Assembly (NCBI GenBank): GCA_022605955.1
Contig: JAKCOZ010000002.1
Location: 73,264,783-73,328,782, forward strand
Origin: Rallus limicola
Taxonomy: Eukaryota; Chordata; Aves; Gruiformes; Rallidae
Length of the DNA stretch: 64,000 bases
Direction of reading: 5' to 3'
This document shows, piece by piece, positions 26,346 to 38,632 of the stretch; the first letter of the stretch is position 1, and the number at the start of each line of letters is the position of its first letter. The position numbers were made by a program, and so were the translations under genes. Under the pieces are notes generated by a model, which saw only the letters and a program-made list of their open reading frames with translations, was not told the DNA's origin and searched no databases.

Positions 26346-28276
26346 CCAGCCCTATTAAACAACAGCTATTGGTGCTGAGGTTGGAGTCCTTTTGATTTAC
26401 TCACTTTCTGGAAAACTCAGGTTGAAAAGTTACTTCTTACACCAGCCTAGTGAACACCAAGGCCCTGACCTTGTGCACGTTTACATTTCCATATCATTTC
26501 AAGAGCACAACTGGCATGTTTTAAAGCCAGACATGTTTCAGCAACACTAAGTGAGACGAGGCACCGAGCGCAAATAGTACCGGTGTCCAAAAGGCTTGGT
26601 TACAGCCTTGGCACTGCACTGTAACAGGAGGTGGGATCCCAGCTCACAGTGCAGAGCCAACATGGAAACGTGCACAGTACAGGCACAGGGATAGTCAGGA
26701 TTCTGTTACAACAAATATTTTACTCCACCATGCTATTTTCTAAACTCATTCTAACCTAACCCAGTGTCCAATGGTGTAGCCTGACACGTATGCAAAATTC
26801 TCTCCACACCTACATGCCTGTATTAGTAGAGCTTTGCATTGCAGTGTATCTCCTCTCAAAATACCGAAGTAATTTTGGAGGGATTTTAACTCCCATTTTA
26901 GTTGCTGACCAAATGAGGCACTGCTCCATAATCTGATCCAAAGCCCTTGCAGTAACTTAAATATAATTTTATTACATAGTTTATTCTATTTAGTGGCTAT
27001 GAAATTGCACAAAGACCTTTTAAATGCTAGCTCAGACCATTCACAGAGTGTCAAAAATCAATTATTTAAGTAATGTCTCTAATGCAATTAAAGGTGAAAA
27101 TCATCATATCATAACAGTGAAAACACTATTGCAATGACAGTCCATTCCCATGCAAACAACCACGTGCCAAAACATCCTGATGCTGCACCCGAAAGGCTGG
27201 GAAAACAAAGTTCTTTGAATACATCCCATCATTAGGACCAACAGGGAGATGCTTGCAGAGCCTGAAAGCTTTTGGATAAGGCCCAACATGCCAGAAGATT
27301 TCCTATGAAGTTATTTTATTGAGTAGAAAACAAAAAAAAAATCCATCTCCCAGCACACACTTTATTCCTCAAAGATTTCAGAAAAAATAGAGCTTTGGAC
27401 TGAGTTCAAGATCTATTCTGGGGCTTTAATAAAGATCCACACAAGAAACTAGACTGAGTGTGCAGAGGTCTGCTATTGCAACTGCGTTCAGGAAACTGGC
27501 TGGGCCTCTGTCAAAACTACTCAAGGGAACTGAATCTTTAAATTAACCTGAAGCAGAGCGTGTAATGCTGTTAGTCCTGTGTAACCGGAAATTATTTTCT
27601 TATTAAGAGTATTAATTCTCAGAAGTGTAGAGAAATATAAAAAACCAAACCTACCTGCAGTGGCAGTTTTGTCCTGCAGTGCTTGCGCACAAGAATACTT
27701 CTTGTCTGAATGAGTAATCCCACCAATTATTTACACAGCATACCCTGAATTAGCTATGTCTGAATCAACCCAAGTGTGTATCAGTAGAGCTAGAGGGAGA
27801 TTTGATTTGTTTTCTTTTACTTTTTAATAAGATTCTATGACTTTTCAACCTGAGATAGAATTCCTCATATTCTAGATGACATCCCAGCTCCACCGAAGTC
27901 AATGGCAATTTTCAAGTTTATCTTGGTGTTATTTGAATTTCCCCTTTTGTACTTTAAAAATGACTTTTCTGAGCAAGACAAAAGGACTTCAGAGGTCAAT
28001 TTTTTGAACTGGGGTTATTTTATTCTCTTTCTCTAGCTATTTACTTAGTCATGGAACTAGTTTATGAGATGAAACCTCTAACTTTTTCAAGCATTACAGC
28101 AAATATCTTTTCTAAAAAGGCTGGTTTACTCTCATTTTAAAACAGAAATGATGTCTGATTTGGAGGGAGAGGCAGCATCTTCACTTTTTCTCAGTGAGCT
28201 AGAAGTGTAATTTTATACCCTAAATAAATGTTAAATAAATTTGCACCTTTAAAATTTTTAAACAAGCCTCATGCAA

Positions 28277-29040
28277 ACATCATGAAATTCAACAAGACCA
28301 AGTGCAAGGGCCTGCACATGGGTTGAGGCAATCTCAAACACAACTACAGGCTGGGAGAATGGATTGAGAGCAGCCATGAGGAGAAGGAGTTGCGGGTATT
28401 GGTGGATGAGAAGCTCAGCATGACCTGGAAATACACACTTACAGCAGCCCAGACCATATCCTGGGTTGCATCAAAAGCAGCGTGACCAGCAGGTCAAGGG
28501 ATGGGATTCTGGCCCTCTGCTTTGGTGAGACCCCACCTGGAATACTGCATCCAGCTCTGGGGTCTAGGAAAGACAAGGATTTGTTGGAGCAAGTCCAGAG
28601 GAGAGCCATGAAGATGATCAGGGGGCTGCAGCACCTCTCCTATGAAGACAGGCTGAGAGAGTTGGGCTTGTTTAACCTGGAAAAGGTTCCAGGGAGATCC
28701 TACAGCAGCCCTCCAATACCTGGAGGGGTCTTACAAGATTTCTGGAGAGGGACTATTTACAAGTAGTGATAGGACAAAGAGTAATGGCCTTAAGCTGAAG
28801 GAGGGTAGATTTAGATTAGATATTAGGAAGAAATTCTTCACCTTGAGGATGGTGAGGCACTGGCACAGGTTGCCCAGAGAAGATGTGGCTGCCCCTCCCT
28901 GACAGTGTCCAAGGCCAGGTTGGATGGGACTTTGCGCATCTTGATCTAGCAGAGGGCATCCCTGCACGTGGCAGAGGGGCTGGATCTAGATGATCTTTAA
29001 GATCCCTTCCAACCCAAACCATACCATTCTATAATTCCAT
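28277..29040 (+). mobile_element. CR1 LINE, longer 3' fragment with ORF2 remnant
   Basis: Sense-strand CR1 of about 760 bp. It contains the C-terminal part of the ORF2 (reverse transcriptase) frame, broken by indels; pieces such as QVQRRAMKMIRGLQ and EDRLRELGLFNLEK are readable. It ends with the tail 'gatcccttccaacccaaacc' and 'attctataattcc'. The longest stretch without a stop is 28482-28766. It is not functional: 5' truncated and frameshifted. Confidence 0.96.
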
Positions 29041-30174
29041 GCAAATAAACACTTTCCTAACAGCTTTTTCACATTTACATTCTGGCTCAGATCACATTGC
29101 TATGAACGCCAACAATTTACCACTTTTCAATTAAAATAGAAATTTACATTATAGGGAAAAAAGGTAACACACATACAGAGTTTATATTTGAGCATACTTA
29201 AAACAGTGAATTAATTGCATGCTTTTTAATAACAACTGTGCTGCATTGTAGTTACAGTCATGCTAAGAGCTTACAGAAATTCTTAAAAGCCAAAACCCAA
29301 AAGTGCCTGTGAGCTTTTAAACCTGGTGGTATGGAAGAGTGCTAACACTGTTAGAAACAATCACAGGAGAGACAGAAAATAAATTTACTGGGTAGTGGAT
29401 GCTGTTGATTTCATGAACCCTAGCTAATAGAGCAAGAGAAAAGGAGATTGTCTGTTAGACTTCTCAGTATCTTAAATCTTATTTGACACCTTTCAAGAAA
29501 CTCAAGTAAATGACTGTGATTATTTCTTAAAGGCTTGTAGAATGAAGGGGCTTAAAATTGCCAGCCTTTTTTGTCTTTTAAAACATTGCCTGCAATGGTA
29601 GATGCTTTGGTCTTGATTGAAAACAAAATGTAGACACATTTCAGTGGAAAACATATAAACAATTTGTCTCTATAAAAGCAGATATAGTTTGATAAAACTT
29701 TACTTCAGTGTTTTATATTGCAACTGCAAAACTTCTACTCAACAGGGTTTTTTCTCCTTACAGGAATGTCATTTGCAAAGGCATTGTAATATAGACTGTA
29801 ACTACACAATCTTACACTATCTTTCCATTAGGCCCCATTCCTCCTTTACTGAAAATTAGTTGAGCTGCTCCCAAAAGATAACTATTCATTTTGTTGCCCA
29901 CATTTCCACAAAATATGTAAGTCATACTACTGTTAACTGATTTTATTTTTCACTATGCCTTTGTGAGACAATGGTATTTCACTTTACCTATTTGCAGATG
30001 GGAACCTGACACACAGGAAAGAAGAACAAAAGTCCAGTGTGAGTTACCAAAGACAAAAGTTTTTGAGTGCTTAGCATTTTGTAGCACTTGGTGGTTTCAA
30101 AATACACTTTCCATTCATTTTAGCTGCAGTTGTGATTATTTAACATTTTAACTGTGAGTTGATTACGGTTCCAG

Positions 30175-30193
30175 AAAAAAAAAAAAAAAAAAA
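30175..30193. repeat. Poly-A run (19 bp)
   Basis: A run of 19 A with no recognised retroposon attached. Confidence 0.9.
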
Positions 30194-30365
30194 GATAATT
30201 AAATGCATGACCAAGACAGTCATTTCACAGGACCTCCATTAAACATGGTGTAGCACAAGCAGGACCAGGCTCTGGTTAATCTAGGAACATTCAATTTTCT
30301 TAATCAAGAGATTTTTTTTCTTTTCTTGTAGTGTTTTGAAACATTTATTGTATGTATTTAAAACT

Positions 30366-30392
30366 CTGTGTGTGTGTATATATATACACACA
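30366..30392. repeat. TG/TA/CA microsatellite
   Basis: A short run of TG, then TA, then CA dinucleotides forming a near-palindromic block. A second short TG run follows near 30405-30420. Confidence 0.9.
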
Positions 30393-31007
30393 TACTTATG
30401 TGCCTCTGTGTGTGTATGTGCCAAGTGAAATAGGGCCATACACACAACAGTTGTCTTGGCTGCACATTCAACTCAAAATTTAGTATGGTCAGAAAAAAAA
30501 CATATGACCATGTCATTGATTCTTTTTCATGATTAACAATGAGGACAAAGTAAAGTTGAATTTTTAGTTTTGAACACCTGGACCAGTATAATCTAGAATT
30601 CTTTCTTTTCACATAATTCTTTCCTACTTTGTTAAAAAGTAACATGACTATTATTATTAAAGAAAAGCCAAGTTCTGATATTGCAACTGGCCTGTTCAAA
30701 GGAGCTGGAACGTTTCCCACATTTACACAGAACACTACCACTTCCTGGTGGCAGATCACGAGCAGGTAGTCATCACTTACCTAGTCAGTGCTAGAAGTAA
30801 TGAAACTTAGCCTGAAGGCTTCATCCACGTTTCTGCAATAATTGAAGGATGCAGGGGTCAGGTTCTCCTGGGGAAAGGTCCTGATCCAACAACAAATATT
30901 TGGGTCAGATATCCCTAGAAGCCTTCCAGATTAGCCTTCCTCTTCCCTTTCCTCAGGTGCCACAGCCCTGCCATTATAATGTGGAGGTCATTGCCTCACC
31001 CTGGGGT

Positions 31008-31249
31008 CACAGAACCACAGAATGATAAGAGTTGGAAGGGAAGGGACCTCTGGAGATCATCTAGTCCAAGCCCTGCCAGAGCAGGCTGCGCAGGATAGCA
31101 TTCAGGCAGGTTTTGAGTATCTCCTGAGATGGAGATTCCACAACCTCTTTGGGCACCCTGTTCCAGTGCTCTGCCACCCTGACAGTAGACATTCCTCCTC
31201 ATGTTTAGGTGGAACTTTCAAGTTTATGCCCATTGCCCCGGTCCTGTTG
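31008..31249 (-). mobile_element. CR1 LINE 3' fragment
   Basis: Antisense CR1 tail: 'cacagaaccacagaatgata', then 'agttggaagggaagggacct', 'ggagatcatctagtccaagc', and 'gggcaccctgttccagtgct' further on. It ends where the minisatellite begins. Confidence 0.93.
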
Positions 31250-31755
31250 CCTTAACATGGGGCACCATCGCATCAAGGTCTGTCACTGTCACCTCAGCCT
31301 GGGGCACCATCCCCTAAACCTGGGTCACCACCCCCCTTCGTATGGGCTGCCACCACCTCAACCAGGAGAGCTATCATCCCAGTTTGGGGCACCACCACCT
31401 CAGTCTGGAGCACCATCTCTCAGAGGCACTGTTACCCCAACATGGGGCATCATCACTTCAGCAGGGGAGCAAGAGTCCTCATTGCCTCAACCTGGGCCAC
31501 TGTTATCTCAACCTGGGAAGCTGTCACCACAAAATCTGAGTGCCAACACCAGCCTGGGATGCTGTGATCTCAACCTGAAGCACCATCACGTCAGGATGTT
31601 GAATCAACGTGGAACCCCATCACCTCTGTTGCCTCTAGCTGAGGACTGTCACATCAACTTGGGGCTCTCTCACCTCAGAACACAGCCCCATCACCTCAAC
31701 CTGAAGCCACATTCCCTCAACCTGGGGCACTAACACCCTAGCATGGGGCGCCATG
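31250..31755. repeat. Degenerate minisatellite, about 26-bp period
   Basis: About 19-20 imperfect copies of a unit close to 'tcaacctggggcaccatcac' plus a few variable bases. Clear copies occur near 31252, 31292, 31385, 31440, 31700 and 31735; the central copies are more diverged. Few stops arise, so open frames of up to 174 codons run through it on the plus strand (31209-31733), with peptide repeats of the LGHHPLNLGHHP type. These are most likely chance open frames. The array lies between a CR1 fragment and the CFAP97 CpG island. The copy count is by eye. Confidence 0.85.
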
Positions 31756-31779
31756 CCCTCAGTTAGAGTCCCAGCTTTT

Positions 31780-32330
31780 TCCGCGCCATGCTTTCTCCCC
31801 CACTCCCCAAGTGAGGCGGGAGGGAACCGGGCAGCCGGCGCCTGAGGGGGGCGGGAAGAGAACCGGCGGAGGCTCCCAGTGGGAGGGCCCGGCTCCCTTC
31901 CCGCCCCCCTCAAGCACCGCCTTTCCCCGCCCGACTACGTGCGGGGGGGCCGGCTCGGGCTGCGTAGCTACTTGGCATCTAGACGGCGGCTGCAGCGCTG
32001 CGCGGTTCCCCCTTCCCCTTCTCTCTTTCTTCTCCTCTGTGTGTGTGTGAGTATCCGCCCTGGTCGCCACCGAGGTTACCACAACAATAGCCTGGGAAGA
32101 GGAGACGGTAGCTGCTGCTTCCCGGGGGCCACTGGCCCGGCCTGGCGGCGGCGGCGCTTCCGGTTCTCCCTCTCGGGGGTCGCCGGTGCCTCCTCCCCAC
32201 CGAAACGTGCCCGGAGAGCGGGTGTGTGGCGGGCGGTGGGAGTGGGCTATAGGCATTTCCCTCCCCGTCTATGGTAATCTTTGCCGGATCAGACAAGATG
32301 GGAGGCGCGTTTTGGTGGCTTTACGTGTAT
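31780..32330. promoter_or_regulatory. CFAP97: CpG island, likely CFAP97 promoter
   Basis: A CG-rich block between AT-rich flanks, upstream of and on the same strand as CFAP97. The first coding exon of CFAP97 begins 11 kb further on and is preceded by a splice acceptor, so at least one upstream non-coding exon must exist. This island is the only promoter-like sequence in between. The transcription start cannot be set from sequence. Assignment is inference from position. Confidence 0.7.
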
Positions 32331-32409
32331 GTATGATGGTGATCATTATATAATTTTATTAATTTTTTAATTTATTGCCTCTCTACTCGGGCCTCTGCCC
32401 GAGCGACAG
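32330..32409 (+). other. CFAP97: Candidate end of CFAP97 non-coding first exon
   Basis: A good donor, ACAG|GTACGT, lies at 32409/32410, just past the CpG island. Other, weaker GT sites exist inside the island, so this is only the best-looking candidate for the 5' UTR exon end. The left limit given here is arbitrary because the start of the exon is unknown. Confidence 0.3.
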
Positions 32410-32602
32410 GTACGTTAGATGTCTCCTTAAGCATGTTGCGTGTGCTCGGATTAGGGGGGCTCCTCTGGCCGGCCTTGGGCCCCCAGAGTTCAGTCATGCT
32501 TCCCTGAGATGTGTTTTACGCCTCGCCTCGATGCTGTGTGCACCTCGGGGGGTTGGAAAAGAGGTGGGAGACTTTTATCCCCGGGTACCGGCCCTCGTTT
32601 GT

Positions 32603-32662
32603 GTTGGTTTTAGGAGAGAGTCGTTGGTTTTAGGAGAGAGTCGTTGGTTTTAAGAATGAGTT
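32603..32662. repeat. 20-bp tandem repeat, three copies
   Basis: Unit 'gttggttttaggagagagtc': two perfect copies (32603-32622, 32623-32642) and a third diverged copy (32643-32662). It sits about 200 bp after the candidate CFAP97 first-exon donor. Confidence 0.92.
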
Positions 32663-33144
32663 AATGGCATCGTGTGCGCCATCCTTGAAGTTACCTGGCT
32701 GTGAGGGACTCGTTGAAGCCGTGCTTGAATAGAGTTCAGTGAAGTATTTTGGTTGCGTGTAATTAGTGTGAATTAAGTCTGCTAAAATGATTGCTGTGAG
32801 CAGCTTGCCTGGAGCGTGGCAAACCGTAGCAGTAGTGGCATCTCTGCAGCTTCCTCAGGCTGACAGCGGTTATAACTGCCTCTGTCCTGCATAGAGCTGT
32901 GTTCTGCCCTAACGGTTCTCAAGATGGGGCTGTAGTTTGGAAAAATAACCGACTGCCGAATCTCTCAGCTGCCATGGTGTTGTGTGGAAATCACGAAAGG
33001 TGTAACTGTAACTCCTGGGCCGCCTTTGGCTGGCGTTTGTGCAGCCCCTGCAGCAGAGCTGAATTCATTCCAGGGTGTCTCAGTGAGATGATAAAACAAA
33101 CAGCAACATATGTCATGCAAGTGAAGCTCCTTCTTTTTTCTTTC

Positions 33145-33166
33145 TTTTTTTTTTTTTTTTTTTTTT
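33145..33166. repeat. Poly-T run (22 bp)
   Basis: A run of 22 T preceded by a T-rich stretch interrupted by C. No retroposon body was recognised. Confidence 0.9.
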
Positions 33167-34934
33167 CTGGAGTTTTTACAGCACATCAGGAAAATTGGCA
33201 TTTTTACATTTAGTTTAGCATGACTTCTGGCACAGCCTAATTTAAGGTCATGTAACTCCTATGCCTTGCTAAAGCTTTTACCTTGCAGTTCTCTTAAACA
33301 GAAATTTTCAGACTAGTTTTATTATAGTATGCAAATGTTTACACTTGTTCATTTAATAAATGTACATTAAAGCATTTAGTATTTGCATTTGGATGCTTTT
33401 TTGTGTGTGGATTAGATTTCTATGCAACGTTCATAGAAACAGTAGGAAAATTATGTGGGCTGGAATGAATATAACAGAAATAGCAGTGCTAAATTTCTTT
33501 TGTGTCCCTGCTTTTGTCTGTTACAAGATGCAGGTGCTTCTCTAGAGAGTGTGTCAAAATTTGCAGGATAGGTCTTCTGTGCTATAGGTGACAGGAGCAT
33601 CTACAAGCTTTTTAAAGTCTGCCTGGTCAGGAGTTGGGTGATATAATATACCCAGAGCTTAGAGGTAAGAGCCTCAAAGTGAGCTGTTTCCTAGGTTTCT
33701 CCTTAAATTCATGGGAGGTAGGCAGGCTGTTATTATGATGGATGTACCTTAGTGCTTCCACCAGGCTTGCTTTTTAAGGGTTTTATTTTACATTCCTTGC
33801 TTCGTGCTCTTGTGCTTGATCAAGACAAAACCTTTGGCTAAGGTTTTTTTCAAATACCAGGTGAGATTGTTGAAGTCACAATTCAATGATGGGTATTTGT
33901 CATTTTTGAAGTGTTTCATTTTAGTAACATCATAAACACCAGAACTCTGGGAAATCCATCTTATATTGAACTTGAGAGCCCTATCTTTCAGCATTTTATT
34001 TGCTGTTCCACACTGATATTTCAGTAGAAATGAACAATCCACAAAAATGTCATGCAGGAGACTATCTTAAGAGGCCTTTACCTCATTTGCCCCCAACACG
34101 TATTCTGAGGAAATATTAATATACTTGAACTATTACTAAGCGTTATTTGCTTCAGTTGTTCTTTGTATACTGATTTAGTGACGGAATTTCAGTACCTTGC
34201 CTTGCTCATCTCTACCAGACTCTGCCTGTTCCTCTTACATAGAAATACATTCACTGAAAATCAAAGGAATTTTCAGTGGCCATGGAGAATGTGATTATTA
34301 TCCCTGTAAAACTCTCTGCATGTTTTCCAGCCTGTGATAATAGATGTCATCTTTTGGTCACAAAACTCATGTCTGTTTGATCTGTGTTGCAACACATCTA
34401 TGCAGAGTGCTGAGGGAAATGCTGATGGTGTGCCTGTTTGTGCAGTCAGGTCACTAAGCACACTCAATCCATAACATTAGAAGTGTGAACAGACTTCTAG
34501 TTCAGCGAGCGTTTCTGTTGGAGACAAGTTCATGTGTCGTACCACTTGGTAAGGATGGCCTGGTATTCTGGAGCGTGTTGTGATTTATCTGCTGCTGCTG
34601 AACTCCATCAGTAGTTCATGAAACGGTGTAATTGCTTCCTTTCTGGTCCAGCCATCCACTTAAGGACAGACAGAGTGAAATCCAGAATATGCTAAGTGGC
34701 ATGTGGTCAGTTCTCAGATGAAAAGTTTCAATGCTCTTGAACTCTATTATGGCTCTATTATGGTCAATATCTTTCCACCAGTAGCAATTGGTTGATGCTA
34801 ATCAGATGGGCCATACCTCTTACTGCATGTAATGAATGAGGCAGGAGCACAGAGTGAACACAACTGGCCTGTTACAAGCTGAGAGTAGGGAGACATCCTG
34901 GTGAAAGAGTTGCTGTTTCTTGTTTACTCTTGAA

Positions 34935-34985
34935 CTGTGGTGAAAGAGGGGTGGGTCCCTTCCAACTCAGGAGATTCTGTGTAGT
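34935..34985 (+). mobile_element. Possible short CR1 3' end
   Basis: The string 'ggtcccttccaactcaggag' followed by 'attctgtg' resembles a CR1 tail. Nothing upstream is recognisable, so this could be a small remnant or a chance match. Confidence 0.45.
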
Positions 34986-36579
34986 TTCAGTGGTGGTTTG
35001 AGAGCTTGAAGGTGTATACAGAGACCTTTGTGCTGTACTTTTGGAGATGATCAACACAGGAAGCGTTGCTTAGGTGAAGCAGGGGGAGTGGTGTACCTGT
35101 TGTCATTTGGAAGGCAGCAATACATGACTCTCAACAGCTTGCAGCAGCTGCTTGGATTTAATCTCAGCAGGTCTCACGGGATCTGATGTTTGAGTGATGC
35201 ACGTAGCGCTTAAGAAAGGCACATGCAGGTAGTCCCAACTGGTGTACCAGGATGATGGCACTCATAACTCCAGCCTTTGTGGTGTAGATAGGTTGAAATT
35301 TTGCTTTTATAAGAGGAATTGTTTTCCTGTTTCTTAGATGCCATCGTGCACTACTGTGCCATATTCACCACCTTGTGATGGTGGATAACCTGGATGGGAT
35401 GCTTGTTGCCTTAATATTTAAACCTTGTTATTGGGCAGAAAGGCTCTTCATAGACATAGGAGAAAGAAAACTCAGTTTCCTTTTACCTTACTACTCACCC
35501 TCAATACTTGGCAGTAGCATCTCTCCTTTTCTGTGCTTTTTGTACCTGTATAGTAGTAACTCTGCTGCTGGTAACTGTTCTGTCTGTGTTACTGAAAAAC
35601 TGTGGCTGTGGTTCGCTTTCAGGCAGGTTCAGTGCCCAGTTTCTCCCTAGCATCTTGCTTCCTTTTGGTCCCTGAGATGGCTGGAGGTGGGACTGTGATA
35701 CAGTGAGACTTTGATATGGGTGGTGTCACTCATGCTTTTAGAGATGGAGGGCCTTATGAAGGAATCCCTTCCAGAGGCTGCTGATACTTTTATCAAAAAA
35801 CATAGGGTTTGTTGTTTTTATTTTTTGATTCGAAGCTGCTTTTGTTCCCTCTGGGTTGGAAGGTTTTCTGGTCATTTTCTTGGGATTCTCAGCAGTGAGT
35901 GAGTAGCCATGGCCTCTTAAGACAAGCCTGGTGGGCATCATCACTCCTGTGATTTAACCTCAGTAGTCTCTGACCCAACCTTTCTATTCGTGAGCTGACA
36001 AGGTGATCTTCGCTGAAGAACAAATATTTAATGTGTATGTATGAGTGATGTCCTGGAGCTCTACAGATCCGTGTCTCGGCATAATGTATCACAGCTTCTC
36101 ACAGGAGGAAAATAGCTTCTTTTTGGTTCAAGAAGAACTACTTTTTCTTTTTTTCTCACTCTCTTCTTTTATTCCCCCTCTCCCCTTCACTCTCCCTTGT
36201 ACATTAACTTGAAAGCCTTTGCCCTGCAGTCATGTAGGACTCTGGTGGTCATGTGCTTTCATTTGCTGAGCAAAAGATGGCAATTGACTCAGTTCCAGGA
36301 CTCTCTTGCCCATTTGCTGAATTGAATCCTTGCTTGAAATCACCAGGAGACTTAGGCAATGAATCCTTTTTAAAAGACCTCAAAGTACTTTGGAGCATCT
36401 CCAATGGACATACCTCTCCGTTTGTAGACAGAACTGCTGTTCTGAGGGTTAACCTGCCATAGGTTTGGAAGTTACTAAACTGTATCTTGCAGCATACAGG
36501 GAGCAATCTGTTTCCTTTGTGTCTAGCAGAGAACACTGGAGAAAAAAAAAAAAACAAAAAGAAAAGAAAACAATGGCTG

Positions 36580-36599
36580 CTATGGGGTTGACCCCATAG
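36580..36599. repeat. Short perfect palindrome
   Basis: Inverted repeat with 9-bp arms (ctatggggt / accccatag) and a 2-base loop, just after an A-rich stretch. Confidence 0.9.
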
Positions 36600-37124
36600 A
36601 TTTGAAGTAGCCAGTCTTATCTCTGTCCTCTTCAGGTAGAAGAGAGAAAAAGAGAGTTAAAGGCTTCAGAGGGCCAGCTGAGAATCAACTCTAGAAAGAA
36701 CAGTAGTTCTGAGCTTGAACCAGATCTTGTCAGATCTGGTGTGTGAGGGACAAATGGTGGTTCTGTGACCATTTCAGGTTCAAGTCTACTACTGTCTCAT
36801 GATCCAACAATTTTGTCGTGAATCAGTGGCAAATACTTCTATGTAATCTGTGTAACCTGAGCAAAAGGATTCACCCCCATGTAGTTATGTCTGGGTGTTT
36901 GATCAGCAGCAACATGGTTACCTGTAACTGCATGGAGTCAGGGTTTTCTTGGATGTGCACCTTGATAGAAACTATTAGTGGCAAGATGTGGCATGGGAAA
37001 TTCTGACTAAAGGAGAGGAAAAAATCACAATGAGGACTGTTAAGCACTGGAGCAGATGCCCACATAGGACACAAAGCATTTGCCCTTGCAGTTCCTGAAG
37101 ATTTATTCGGACAAGGCCCTGAGC

Positions 37125-37222
37125 AAAACTAGCTCAAACTTTGAGGCTGACCCTGCATTTAACAGAGGGCTGGATAATGCCCAGAGGACCCCTTCCAACC
37201 TGAACTTTTCTATGATTATAAT
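37125..37222 (+). mobile_element. Short CR1 3' end
   Basis: Sense CR1 tail remnant: 'gggctggataatgcccagag', then 'accccttccaacctgaactt' and 'ttctatgatt'. Confidence 0.7.
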
Positions 37223-38055
37223 TTCAGCCCCTCTTTTGCTTTGTGGTGTTCTGCAACTTGACTGTGCCTCCACCAGCCCTTCCATCTTGGCTGCAGGATG
37301 TATTACTGTGTGGGGGAACAGAGCTCGGATGGATTTGCAGTATTGGAGTTTATTGTGAGCTGAGGTTAAGACCTTGTTTTGTAGCATGGTTGTGAACCAG
37401 TTATGGTTTGGATTGGAGAAACTGGTACCAAGTTTGAAGAGCATATAGTGTGCAAAACAGCTGTAGGGATGTATTGTGCTCTGAGCTTGGAAACTAGAGT
37501 TTCTATTAAACAGGCTGCTTGTTTCATTCGTTTGAGGTTTCCCTTAAGGGAAATTGCTTCCTGAGAGGTGTAGCTCCTCATTTGCATGCTTTGTTGTTTC
37601 TTAGTAGCAAAAATGAAAGCTTTAATTAAAGAGCAGGTAGGTAGGGCTGGGTATGTGTGATTTCTCACATGGCTGTAAGCAGCTGCACTAGTTGATCCTT
37701 ACCACTGTTGGTTGTATCTGAGAACAAAATGAATTTTGGGTTAATCTGTTTCACAGGTTTTAAGACTCATGCTTCCCTGTGCTTCACCTTCTTTTAAACT
37801 AAACAAACCCTCAGAAGTTGGACTTTTCTAATTGTCGTAACATCTTTTTATTGCTCTCTTCCAGACACTTGCAAATTTGGTTTATTTTTTTTTAATTAAG
37901 TCTCAGCCAAAAATGAGAAAGAAGGAGGTGGGGTTTGAGCTCGTGTGTTTCTACATGGTGACTTGTTAAATGATTGTTATTTTTGAAAATGTTAGTCAGA
38001 TGATAAATCTAGCATGTTCACCCATAATTATCTTAAGCAGGGGATGTAGGGGGAA

Positions 38056-38347
38056 TCAGTCAGCCCCTTTTCAGTGTCTGTGGGGACAGGACAAGGGGCA
38101 ATGGCTGCAAGTTGGAGCACAGGAAGTTCCACACCAACATGGGGAAGAACTTCTTCAGGGTGAGGGTGAGGGAGCCCTGGGACAGGCTGCCCAGGGGGGT
38201 GTGGAGTCTCCTTCTCTGGAGAGATTCAAGACCCGTCTGGATGCCTATCTGAGTGATAATGTCCCAGGGAGCCTGCTTTGGCAGGGGGGTTGGACCCAAT
38301 GATCTCTTGAGGTCCCTTCCAACCCCTACAATTCTATGATTCTATGA
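38056..38347 (+). mobile_element. CR1 LINE 3' fragment, distinct subfamily
   Basis: Sense CR1 of about 290 bp: 'gggacaggacaaggggcaat', 'gggacaggctgcccaggggg', then the tail 'ggtcccttccaacccctaca' and 'attctatgattctatga'. The body wording (gtggagtctccttctctgga) differs from most other copies here, so a different CR1 subfamily is likely. The ending still shows two copies of the octamer. Confidence 0.95.
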
Positions 38348-38600
38348 AATGGAGCATCCTAAAGAACATCTGGTATTGATAGTGTAAATATTTTAATTAA
38401 AATGCTTTAGTCTTCTGACCCGTTAGCTCTCAAACGCTTGTTTCCTGTCTTGGAGGTCAGGAGGTTGGGCCCCTGGTCTGAAGAGGTAGAAATTTCCAGC
38501 TAAAAGGGGAGGTGGCATCTGTGGGATCACTAACTGTACAGGCTGGGGGGTTGTTTGCTTGGTTACTGCTTTCATTATCAGTTATACTTACAAAGCAGAA

Positions 38601-38632
38601 TTAATAAAACCCTAAATTAATAAAACCCTAAA
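38601..38632. repeat. 16-bp perfect tandem duplication
   Basis: Unit 'ttaataaaaccctaaa' twice, followed by a further 'accctat'. The ccctaa string is telomere-like only in passing. Confidence 0.9.

Larger units (their letters stand above)
25381..31249. other. Intergenic spacer between divergent SNX25 and CFAP97
   Basis: Spacer between the SNX25 promoter and the CFAP97 upstream minisatellite. It contains CR1 copies (25937-26345, 28277-29040, 31008-31249), a TG/TA microsatellite (30366-30392) and a poly-A run (30175-30193). The remaining AT-rich sequence shows no coding exon I can support. An unannotated non-coding transcript cannot be excluded. Confidence 0.75.

Noticed and set aside
28482..28766. 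94-codon plus-strand open frame
   Set aside because: It is a piece of CR1 ORF2, not a host gene.
31209..31733. 174-codon open frame with repeated LGHH-type peptides
   Set aside because: It is explained by the minisatellite, whose unit lacks stops. The unit is not a multiple of three, so the peptide repeat drifts, and the frame starts inside a CR1 fragment.
36580..36599. 20-bp perfect hairpin as a possible terminator or small RNA
   Set aside because: It is too short for a microRNA precursor and not meaningful as a terminator in a vertebrate; kept only as a short palindrome.
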